Part shown: piece after piece, positions 57,185 to 64,000 of the stretch
Layout: the number at the start of each line of letters is the position of its first letter
How positions within the stretch are numbered: the stretch's first letter is position 1
Origin: Proteus terrae
GTDB lineage: Bacteria > Pseudomonadota > Gammaproteobacteria > Enterobacterales > Enterobacteriaceae
Direction of reading: 5' to 3'
NCBI RefSeq assembly: GCF_003144325.1
Contig: NZ_PENS01000006.1
Location: forward strand, 1-64,000
Length of the DNA: 64,000 bases
Program-made: the position numbers and the translations under genes
The notes under the pieces: model-generated
What the model was told of the DNA's origin: nothing
The model's input: the letters and a program-made list of their open reading frames with translations, nothing else
Databases searched by the model: none

Positions 57185-57232
57185 AAAGCCAGAAATAGCA
57201 CCCTCATCGCACAAAAGACTATTTCTGGCTTT
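57185..57232 (+). terminator. Strong terminator after 24-codon ORF
   Basis: 14-bp perfect stem AAAGCCAGAAATAG/CTATTTCTGGCTTT with a 20-nt loop, reading into TTTT. It lies 134 bp before the ybdG-like gene. Confidence 0.85.
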
Positions 57233-57365
57233 TACCCCTCTCTTTACACTTATTCATTACCTCGTGTACTCTCGCATTTTTCGTAACAAAAAATTCACCT
57301 TCTTGAACTAAGCTCTCTTTTCTGTACTCTTAATAAACAGCCCACATTAACTATGAGGATATTTT

Positions 57366-58622
57366 ATGCAGCAGCAACTGCTTACATGGATACGTCAATT
57401 CAATGAGGAGTATGCCCAAATCGCTTCTCTCCTACTCGTTTTAGCCATTATTTTTATTGTTGCAATTATTCTCCATTTTATTTTGCACAAGTTAGTCTTA
57501 CCTAAAATTTCCAAAGCAATAACTCAATACGATCAGAAATGGCAACTTTCTCTAGAAATAAATAAACTATTCAGTCGTTTTGCTTTTTTAATCCAAGGTG
57601 TTGTTGTTAATATCCAAGCGCTGGTGTGGATGGGATCAGGTAAAACACAAGAAATTCTCACCACCAGCGCTCAAGCATGGTGTTTAATTTTTGGCTTGTT
57701 GATGCTTTTCTCTATTATGGATCTCTGTATGCAGATCATGAGAAATTCATCCTCATTTGGTCGATTACCCTTAAAAGGTATTTTTCAAAGCTTAAAACTC
57801 GCAGCCTCTGTGCTAATTGGGATAATGATTATTTCCCTACTTATTGGCAAATCACCACTTATTTTACTCAGTGGTTTAGGTGCCATGACGGCTGTATTAA
57901 TGTTGGTGTTTAAAGATCCTATTATGGGATTAGTTGCCGGTATTCAACTATCTGCAAACAATATGATAAGCCTTGGTGACTGGCTAGAGATGCCTAAATA
58001 TGGAGCTGATGGCGCCGTTATTGATATTAGTTTAACGACCGTTAAGGTGCGTAATTGGGATAATACTGTCACCACTATTCCAACTTATTCTCTGATTTCA
58101 GATTCCTTTAAAAATTGGCAAGCAATGACAAAATCAGGTGGACGTCGTATTAAACGAAGTCTTGCTCTTGATATTAATAGCATCCACTTTTTAGATAAAA
58201 AACAACTTGATGATCTAGAAAAGGCTCACTTATTAGAACCTTATATCAAAAATAAGGAAAGCGAAATTAATCAATTCAATGCAACTTTGAGCAATGAATG
58301 TCAAACACCATTAAACCAACGTGGCATGACCAATATTGGAACCTTCCGTGCGTATGTTGAAGCCTATTTAAAAAACCATCCTAACATTCATAAGCAAATG
58401 ACGATTATGGTAAGACAATTAGCACCCACCTCGGATGGGCTTCCCATTGAAATTTATGCTTTCACTAACACCACAGTTTGGGTTCAATACGAGGCTATTC
58501 AATCAGATATATTTGATCATATCTTTGCTATTTTGCCTCAATTTGGCTTAAGAGTTCATCAATCACCAACTGGAAATGATGTAAGAGCACTCAGATTTCC
58601 TGCCGAAAATAATCCACAATAA
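57366..58622 (+). CDS. ybdG: Mechanosensitive channel of YbdG type
   Basis: The 418-residue inner-membrane MscS-family channel (miniconductance class) closely matches the length of E. coli YbdG (415). TM helices lie near 20-42, 68-90, 100-122, 140-162 and 165-185. The pore-lining and beta domain stretch is LSGLGAMTAVLMLVFKDPIM ... ISLGDWLEMPKYGADGAVID. It opens on osmotic downshift and, in E. coli, contributes to hyperosmotic adaptation. Monocistronic. Confidence 0.9.
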   Translation: MQQQLLTWIRQFNEEYAQIASLLLVLAIIFIVAIILHFILHKLVLPKISKAITQYDQKWQLSLEINKLFSRFAFLIQGVVVNIQALVWMGSGKTQEILTTSAQAWCLIFGLLMLFSIMDLCMQIMRNSSSFGRLPLKGIFQSLKLAASVLIGIMIISLLIGKSPLILLSGLGAMTAVLMLVFKDPIMGLVAGIQLSANNMISLGDWLEMPKYGADGAVIDISLTTVKVRNWDNTVTTIPTYSLISDSFKNWQAMTKSGGRRIKRSLALDINSIHFLDKKQLDDLEKAHLLEPYIKNKESEINQFNATLSNECQTPLNQRGMTNIGTFRAYVEAYLKNHPNIHKQMTIMVRQLAPTSDGLPIEIYAFTNTTVWVQYEAIQSDIFDHIFAILPQFGLRVHQSPTGNDVRALRFPAENNPQ

Positions 58623-58938
58623 ATTACTTTTCTTATTAACAAATATTTTTAATCTTTTATTTTGTTATCATGTTAACAATCTTGTTTTTCTATATATTAA
58701 CAAAAAACGATATGTTATATTTTACATATCGATCGATTGTCAATTTCTATTTATTTGATATTTTATTTACCACTAAAGTGGTATTAACCCGAAAATGTAA
58801 CCATTTGTTTAATAATTATTTTTTTATATAACGTTATTAACATTTTTTATATTGATATAAATCATTATAGGTAGAAGGGTTATAACTTAACATATATATA
58901 CAACTTTACTTGTTGTGAAAAATGTTAGGGTAATGTCA
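58623..58938. other. dmsA upstream region
   Basis: Very AT-rich 316-bp gap with no gene. It contains the FNR-like site at 58852-58865 and should hold the dms promoter. Confidence 0.6.
58852..58865. promoter_or_regulatory. FNR site of dms operon
   Basis: TTGAT-ATAA-ATCAT differs from TTGAT-N4-ATCAA at one position. It lies about 80 bp before the dmsA start, suitable for an FNR-activated promoter, as at E. coli dmsA. Confidence 0.65.
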
Positions 58939-61371
58939 ATGTCAAAAATTAAAAATAATACTTCTATTACTGAAATGAGTCGGCGTGGATTCATTCAGTC
59001 TGCAGCAGTTATTTCTGGTGCTGCCGCTGTTGCAGGAACGGTTTCATTACCATTCGCTGCTAATGCTCAAACTCCCCAGGGTATTCGTCCTGATGAGACT
59101 TCTGAAACTATCAAGTACAGTGCATGTTTAGTGAACTGTGGTAGCCGTTGTCCATTAAAAGTTCATGTGAAAGATGGTGTTATTCGCCGTATTTCTAATG
59201 AAACTATGTATGACGATTCAACATTTGGTCTTCACCAAATTCGTCCGTGTCTTCGTGGTCGTTCTGTACGCTGGAAAACGTATAATCCAGATCGTTTAAA
59301 ATACCCAATGAAACGTGTTGGTAAGCGTGGTGAAGGTAAATTTGAGCGTATTTCTTGGGATGAAGCGACTTCAATCATCGCGGAAAAATTAAAATATACC
59401 ATCGAAAAATATGGTAATGAGTCCATTTATTACCAATATGGTACAGGCTCTACTGGTGCAAACTTACACGGTAGAACTGCATGTAAACGTTTATTAAGTA
59501 CTGTCGGTGGTTTTTTAAGTGACTATGGTACTTATTCATACTCTCAATTAACTGGTATTGTGCCTTATGTTTATGGCGATATGCTGGAATCACTGTTAAC
59601 AGAAATTGAGAATTCAGACTTAGTGGTGATGTTTGGTCATAACCTTGCTGAAACACGTATGTCTGGTGGTGGTCAGTTCTATGAAACGTTAAATGCGTTA
59701 GATAAGAGCAAAAGTAAAGTTATCATCATCGACCCTCGTCGTACCGACAGTGTGACAACATTAGGTGCCGAATGGATCCCTATTTATCCGGGTACTGATG
59801 CTGCATTAGTGGCTGCATTAGGCTATGTGATGATCCAAGAAGGTATCACCGATGAAGACTTCTTACGTGAATATTGTGTCGGTTGGGATAAACAAACATT
59901 ACCTGCATCAGCACCTGAAAATGGCTCTTATAAAGATTACATTTTAGGTAATGGTCCTGATGGCATTGCAAAAACACCTGAGTGGGCAAGTAAATTAACC
60001 GGTATTTCTGTTGCACGTATTATCCAATTAGCGCGTGAAATTGGCGGTGCAAGAGCGGCGTGGATCTCTCAAGGTTGGGGCATCCAGCGTACTTCAAATG
60101 GTGAGCAAGCATGTCGTGCGATTATGATGCTACCATTAATGTCAGGTCATATCGGTCGCCCTGGTACAAATACAGGCTGTTGGGGTGGTAACGTTGCTTA
60201 TCCAGTTGCAAGCTTTGCTTTACCTAACCCAGTTAAGACATTAATCCCAACATTTATGTGGTCTGAAGCAATTGCTCGTGGTGATCAGCTTACCAGCAAA
60301 AATGCAGGTGTCAGAAATAAAGATAAACTCGATACGGGCATTAAATTTATGTGGTGTTATTCCAGTAACGTGATTGGTAACCAACACGCTGACTTGAATA
60401 AAACACATGATTTACTGCAAGATGAATCAAAATGTGAGTTTATTTTAGTGTGGGATAACCACATGACACCATCTGCAAAATACGCTGATATTTTACTGCC
60501 AGATGTGACAACGGTTGAGACAAACGATCTTATCAATAACTCTTACGCAAGTGGTGCTTACCACTATGTCGTCCGTTTACAAAATGCAATTAAACCACTT
60601 TGGGAAAACCGCCCTTGCTATGATGTCTTAACTGACATTGCAGAAAAGATGGGTACCAAAGAACAATTCACTGAAGGTCGTACTTACGAAGAGTGGATTG
60701 AATATTGCTATAACCAAATGCGTGAGAAAAACCCAGCTCTGCCTACATTTGCAGAAACTAATGATGTAGGAATTATCGATCGTAAATTACCTAACCGTAA
60801 TCAATACGTTGCACTTGAAGCATTCCGTCAAGATCCTATCGCTAATCCATTAAAAACAGCGTCAGGTAAGATTGAAATTTATTCTGAAAAACTAATGCAA
60901 GATACTGATGGCTGGGTGTTACCAGAAGGCGATCGTATCCCTGCAATTCCAGAATATTGTAAGAATGAAGAAGGTGTCGAAAACGTTAAGCTTAAAGAGA
61001 AATTCCCTCTGCAAATGACTGGTTTCCACGATAAAGGCCACGTTCACTCAAGTTACTATAACGTTGCTATGTTACGTGAAGCTATTCCTCATCAATTCTG
61101 GCTAAACCCAATTGATGCGGCTGAACGCGGATTAAAATCTGGCGATATCGCTGAAATTTATAATGCCCGTGGTCGTTTAAATATTCTCGTCAAAGTTACA
61201 GATCGTGTATTACCTGGTGTGATTGCAGTACCGCAAGGTGCATGGCGTTCACTTGATACAACAGGTGTAGATACAGGTGGATGTATTAATACATTAACAA
61301 GCTGGCACCCATCGCCGTTTGCTAAAGGAAATCCACAACATACAAACCTTGTTGAAGTGAAACGTGCATAA
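58939..61371 (+). CDS. dmsA: DMSO reductase-type molybdoenzyme subunit A
   Basis: This Tat-exported molybdopterin enzyme reduces dimethyl sulfoxide or related S/N-oxides as terminal acceptors. About 810 residues: twin-arginine signal SRRGFIQSAAV, FS0 cluster motif (CLVNCGSRCPL ... CLRGR), a likely Mo-ligating serine in YGTYSYSQLTG, and the conserved SGGGQFYETL and MSGHIGRPGTNTG regions. The ATG at 58939 has AGGG 8 nt upstream; ATG 58933 and GTG 58915 are alternatives. It heads dmsABC. The sequence differs enough from E. coli DmsA that another oxide substrate is possible. Confidence 0.92.
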   Translation: MSKIKNNTSITEMSRRGFIQSAAVISGAAAVAGTVSLPFAANAQTPQGIRPDETSETIKYSACLVNCGSRCPLKVHVKDGVIRRISNETMYDDSTFGLHQIRPCLRGRSVRWKTYNPDRLKYPMKRVGKRGEGKFERISWDEATSIIAEKLKYTIEKYGNESIYYQYGTGSTGANLHGRTACKRLLSTVGGFLSDYGTYSYSQLTGIVPYVYGDMLESLLTEIENSDLVVMFGHNLAETRMSGGGQFYETLNALDKSKSKVIIIDPRRTDSVTTLGAEWIPIYPGTDAALVAALGYVMIQEGITDEDFLREYCVGWDKQTLPASAPENGSYKDYILGNGPDGIAKTPEWASKLTGISVARIIQLAREIGGARAAWISQGWGIQRTSNGEQACRAIMMLPLMSGHIGRPGTNTGCWGGNVAYPVASFALPNPVKTLIPTFMWSEAIARGDQLTSKNAGVRNKDKLDTGIKFMWCYSSNVIGNQHADLNKTHDLLQDESKCEFILVWDNHMTPSAKYADILLPDVTTVETNDLINNSYASGAYHYVVRLQNAIKPLWENRPCYDVLTDIAEKMGTKEQFTEGRTYEEWIEYCYNQMREKNPALPTFAETNDVGIIDRKLPNRNQYVALEAFRQDPIANPLKTASGKIEIYSEKLMQDTDGWVLPEGDRIPAIPEYCKNEEGVENVKLKEKFPLQMTGFHDKGHVHSSYYNVAMLREAIPHQFWLNPIDAAERGLKSGDIAEIYNARGRLNILVKVTDRVLPGVIAVPQGAWRSLDTTGVDTGGCINTLTSWHPSPFAKGNPQHTNLVEVKRA

Positions 61372-61382
61372 GGAGTTAACTC

Positions 61383-62000
61383 ATGAAGCAATATGGTTTT
61401 TATTTTGACTCCACTAAATGCACTGGCTGTAAAACATGTCAAGTCAGTTGCAAGGATGAAAAAGATTTAGATTTAGGCCCTAAATTCCGTCGTGTTTATG
61501 AATACGGTGGTGGTAGCTGGGCAAAACAAGACGGGATCTGGACACAAAATATCTATAGTTATTATTTATCCATTTCTTGTAACCACTGTTCAAACCCTAC
61601 TTGCGTTGCAGGTTGCCCAACTGGCGCTATGCATAAACGTGAAGAAGATGGTTTAGTGGTTGTTAACCAAGATATTTGTGTTGGTTGCCGTTATTGCGAA
61701 TTGCGTTGCCCTTATGGTGCGCCACAATTCGATGAGAAGAAAAAACTCATGTCTAAGTGTGATGGTTGCTACGAACGTGTAGCACAAGGCATGAAACCGG
61801 TTTGTGTTGAGTCTTGTCCTCAACGTGCGCTTGATTTTGATGATATTGAAGTGATCAGAGCAAAACACGGTACTGAATGTGGTATCGCGCCAATGCCTGA
61901 TCCTAGTTTGACCAATCCAAATATCGTGATCAAAGCACACAAAGAAGCTAAACCTTCTGGTGATAAAACCGGCTCAGTTCAAAATGCGGCGGAGGTATAA
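61383..62000 (+). CDS. dmsB: DMSO reductase iron-sulfur subunit B
   Basis: The electron-transfer subunit has 205 residues, the same length as E. coli DmsB. Four ferredoxin-like cysteine groups are visible: CTGCKTCQVSC, CNHCSNPTCVAGCP, CVGCRYCELRCP and CDGCYERV...CVESCP. It passes electrons from DmsC to DmsA. It begins 11 bp after dmsA. Confidence 0.96.
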   Translation: MKQYGFYFDSTKCTGCKTCQVSCKDEKDLDLGPKFRRVYEYGGGSWAKQDGIWTQNIYSYYLSISCNHCSNPTCVAGCPTGAMHKREEDGLVVVNQDICVGCRYCELRCPYGAPQFDEKKKLMSKCDGCYERVAQGMKPVCVESCPQRALDFDDIEVIRAKHGTECGIAPMPDPSLTNPNIVIKAHKEAKPSGDKTGSVQNAAEV

Positions 62001-62003
62001 ACC

Positions 62004-62780
62004 ATGCATGAACTTCCTCTAGTCTTTTTTACTGTTTTAGGTTCTTCAGCAGCAGGCTTGTTTCTTATTGCTTATATCAGTAAAAAATTAGGTCAAATTG
62101 ATGAAAACCAACTGCGTAATGCCAATATTTTAGCCCTGATCTTAACATTAGTTGGCTTAGGCATTGGTGGATTACACGTTGGTCAACCTCTACGTTTTTT
62201 CAATATGCTATTAGGCGTTGGTCGCTCTCCAATGAGTAACGAAGCCTTCTTAAGTGGTGTATTTACAGGTTTTGCTTTTGCAACTGTTGCACTCACTATC
62301 ATGAAAAAATGGAAGGGTTTACGTGAAATTTGTAACCTATTTACCGTTGTTTTTGGTCTAGCATTTGTTTGGTCAATTCCTCAAGTCTATCATATTCCTA
62401 CAATTGCTAACTGGAATACAGACTACACCACATTGCAATTCTGGATGACGCTATTAGTTGGCGGCGGTGTTTTAGCAATGGCAACAGGTGCAAGACGCTT
62501 AGGTGCATTGTCCTTTATTATCGGTGCCATTATTACTTTTGCTACACGCTCTGGTTATGTTAGCTTCCTTGGCTTTACAGGCCCAGAACTTAGCGCTGAC
62601 CAATCTCTATTTTGGGGATTCCAGTTAGCTGTATTAGCATTAGGTGTGGTTATCGTAGGATTTACTGCAGTAAAAGCGCAAGCATCAAAAATGACGCTAG
62701 CAACTTGTGCAGCAGCAGTCATTATTGCTGAATTATCAGGCCGTATCGCCTTTTATAATTTATGGCATATTACCATGTGA
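62004..62780 (+). CDS. dmsC: DMSO reductase membrane anchor subunit C
   Basis: The 258-residue integral membrane quinol-oxidising subunit has eight hydrophobic segments. Family features are HELPLVFFTVLGSSAAG at the start and HVGQPLRFFNMLLGVGRSPM, with SGRIAFYNL near the end. It is a little shorter than E. coli DmsC (287). It starts 3 bp after dmsB. Confidence 0.93.
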   Translation: MHELPLVFFTVLGSSAAGLFLIAYISKKLGQIDENQLRNANILALILTLVGLGIGGLHVGQPLRFFNMLLGVGRSPMSNEAFLSGVFTGFAFATVALTIMKKWKGLREICNLFTVVFGLAFVWSIPQVYHIPTIANWNTDYTTLQFWMTLLVGGGVLAMATGARRLGALSFIIGAIITFATRSGYVSFLGFTGPELSADQSLFWGFQLAVLALGVVIVGFTAVKAQASKMTLATCAAAVIIAELSGRIAFYNLWHITM

Positions 62781-62788
62781 TCTTGATG

Positions 62789-62812
62789 TTATGACTGATT
62801 AATCAGTCATAA
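62789..62812. repeat. Perfect 24-bp palindrome after dmsC
   Basis: TTATGACTGATT and its exact complement meet with no spacer. It begins 8 bp past the dmsC stop and precedes the terminator. Could be a protein-binding site or cruciform-forming repeat. Confidence 0.7.
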
Positions 62813-62821
62813 AAAAGAGAC

Positions 62822-62853
62822 AAAAATGCATACCCGAAAAGGTATGCATTTTT
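62822..62853. terminator. Bidirectional terminator dmsC / DUF924
   Basis: 13-bp perfect stem AAAAATGCATACC/GGTATGCATTTTT with a 6-nt loop, flanked by A and T runs so that it works on both strands. Confidence 0.93.
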
Positions 62854-62854
62854 T

Positions 62855-63397
62855 TTAGAATGAAGAGCCAGGTTGCTGTAAAAAATCTAATTCTTCTGGC
62901 GTAGATGTTCGACCTAAGATGTCATTACGATGAGGATAACGACCATATTTATCAATAATTTCTTTGTGTCTTAGTTCATATTGATAAGTATTTTCATCAT
63001 TAAGTTGAGAAAACAATATAACCGCATCTTGATGAATTTTAGGTGATTCTGAATGCATAAATGGCATTATCATAAACTTGCGTTTAACGGGGGTTAATGT
63101 CAGATATTCAGGTAACCGGATAGCTTCTTGCGCTAAGATTAACGCCATATTATCTTGGGCAAAGGCTTTTGGTGTATCACGCCAAATATTACGCGAGAAC
63201 TGATCAAGAATAATAATCTCAGCTAAGCGCCCTTCTATCGTTTCTCTCCACGATGCCAGTTCACCACGGCTTGCACTTAAACATAATTCACCAAATCTAC
63301 GGCTAATTTCTTTATCAAACTGGCTATCTTTTTTAAACCATTGCTCTGGTGTGCATTCTTCAAACCAAAACGTCAAAGTTGATTGATAAGGGATCAT
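62855..63397 (-). CDS. DUF924 family protein
   Basis: This soluble helical (TPR-like) protein has about 180 residues. Family motifs are TLTFWFEECTPEQWFKKD, IILDQFSRNIWRDTPKAFAQD, FMIMPFMHSES and DKYGRYPHRNDILGR. Function unknown. The ATG at 63397 gives the family-like start; a GTG 12 bp upstream is the longer option. Confidence 0.88.
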   Translation of the reverse strand: MIPYQSTLTFWFEECTPEQWFKKDSQFDKEISRRFGELCLSASRGELASWRETIEGRLAEIIILDQFSRNIWRDTPKAFAQDNMALILAQEAIRLPEYLTLTPVKRKFMIMPFMHSESPKIHQDAVILFSQLNDENTYQYELRHKEIIDKYGRYPHRNDILGRTSTPEELDFLQQPGSSF

Positions 63398-63540
63398 AAA
63401 AACTACCACGCTAGTTATTTATTAATCAAAATAGCGTTTATTTTCATCAAAATAAACGTCATTGGCGAGTTACTACTTTGGTAAATTACCATTTTAATAT
63501 AGCAACAGCTATTAATCCCTATCCGAAAAGGACATAAAAA
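63398..63540. other. Gap upstream of DUF924 gene
   Basis: Short AT-rich gap with the probable DUF924 promoter (minus strand). Nothing else is recognised. Confidence 0.4.
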
Positions 63541-63573
63541 TAAATCCCCTCTTTAATCTTTAAAGGGGATTTA
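63541..63573 (-). terminator. Terminator for a minus-strand small transcript
   Basis: 10-bp perfect stem TAAATCCCCT/AGGGGATTTA. On the minus strand TTTATTTTTATG follows, so it should end a transcript coming from higher coordinates. Confidence 0.75.
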
Positions 63574-63582
63574 AAATGCTTC

Positions 63583-63660
63583 CTAGCTAACGCTTAAATC
63601 CATTAAGTCGCGCCATCCATAAGCCAATTTATCTACAAGTCTGTATAAAGTGGTATTCAT
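63583..63660 (-). CDS. Possible 25-residue small protein
   Basis: ATG at 63660 opens a 25-codon frame, MNTTLYRLVDKLAYGWRDLM and five more residues, ending TAG 9 bp before a terminator on the same strand. Content is amphipathic. The Shine-Dalgarno is very poor, so it might instead be a non-coding RNA with this terminator. Confidence 0.3.
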   Translation of the reverse strand: MNTTLYRLVDKLAYGWRDLMDLSVS

Positions 63661-63847
63661 TCCATTTATTACATTCTGTCGATATTATGATGCAATTTAA
63701 TTAGTCCGCACATTTTACAAACATCAAATTTATCTCTGTATCACTACCTTGCCTTAAAAATCAGCAGTTGAATATTTTAATTTTTATAGTGAAACCACTA
63801 AAAAAGATCTATACCGTCTTATTTTATTTTAAAAAAAACAGCATTTT

Positions 63848-63976
63848 ATGACAATAAAGATTGTTATAAATAACCAGTTAAATCAATGCACTATATTTCA
63901 ACTTTTAATTTTTTCGGCTTTAATCTTGTTATTATCTTGTGTGATTACCCCAAAAGAAACCAGAGATCAAAAGTGA
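63848..63976 (+). CDS. Possible small lipoprotein
   Basis: A 42-residue frame has a hydrophobic stretch IFSALILLLSC ending in a lipobox-like LLSC (Cys31), followed by a short polar tail VITPKETRDQK. No Shine-Dalgarno is seen before the ATG. A further start codon follows 5 bp after the stop, which would fit a small first gene of an operon continuing outside the window. Confidence 0.35.
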   Translation: MTIKIVINNQLNQCTIFQLLIFSALILLLSCVITPKETRDQK

Positions 63977-63981
63977 GATGA

Positions 63982-64000
63982 ATGTTTAAAATTTACACAT
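63982..64000 (+). CDS. Possible start of a gene cut by the window edge
   Basis: ATG at 63982 with GTGAGATGA upstream begins MFKIYT and runs off the window. Too short to identify. Confidence 0.3.

Noticed and set aside
1..64000. CRISPR arrays, prophage or complete insertion sequences
   Set aside because: No regularly spaced repeats, integrase, transposase or phage structural genes were found on reading both strands.

Overview
The window looks like chromosome of a Proteus species, most probably Proteus mirabilis. This is inferred from AT-rich DNA with enterobacterial proteins, the gene order flhDC-motAB-cheAW-MCPs-cheRBYZ-flhBA, an intact tetrathionate reductase locus, and E. coli-like neighbours such as lpxL-mdtG, pyrC and bssS. 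No integrase, transposase or CRISPR array was seen.

Region 1 (1-16.4 kb, all minus strand) is the core motility and chemotaxis locus: the master regulator flhDC, stator genes motAB, cheA-cheW, two chemoreceptors, cheRBYZ, then the export genes flhB and flhA. A perfect sigma-28 (FliA) promoter lies in front of the first receptor and marks a second transcription unit. Upstream of flhD are a perfect CRP half-site pair, a near-consensus RcsB box and candidate CsrA/RsmA sites, followed by about 3.3 kb of very AT-rich DNA without a convincing gene.

Region 2 (20-28.6 kb) holds mgtC with a long leader. The leader contains a PhoP-like box, a promoter, and two short ORFs, one with three consecutive proline codons. 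Next come a small unknown protein, a cold-shock protein, ylaC, four tRNA-Asn genes (three inside near-identical units) interrupted by mdaB and an AraC-type regulator, then pyrC with a probable start-switching leader, bssS and an orphan LuxR-type regulator.

Region 3 (28.8-42.3 kb) holds ttrBCA (minus) divergent from ttrSR (plus), the lipid A acyltransferase gene lpxL, mdtG, a POT peptide transporter, a PhzF-like protein and an acyl-CoA thioesterase.

Region 4 (42.3-57.3 kb) is more accessory: a YadA-type trimeric autotransporter, a CatB-type acetyltransferase with a possible leader peptide, an old-yellow-enzyme reductase, small DUF proteins, a QseBC/PmrAB-like two-component system, azlCD with a divergent XRE-cupin regulator, a D-amino acid aminotransferase, an HdeD-like protein, a large unrecognised cysteine-rich beta-type protein, and a compact CRP/FNR-fronted unit encoding a 24-residue peptide.

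Region 5 (57.3-64 kb) holds a YbdG-type mechanosensitive channel, a DMSO-reductase-type operon dmsABC behind an FNR-like site, a DUF924 protein, and two possible very small genes at the right edge. The anaerobic oxidoreductases (ttr, dms), Mg2+ response (mgtC) and motility genes fit a gut and urinary-tract enterobacterium. Start sites were often moved inward from the longest possible reading frame, using Shine-Dalgarno position and family alignment from memory. All family assignments are by recognition, not by database search.
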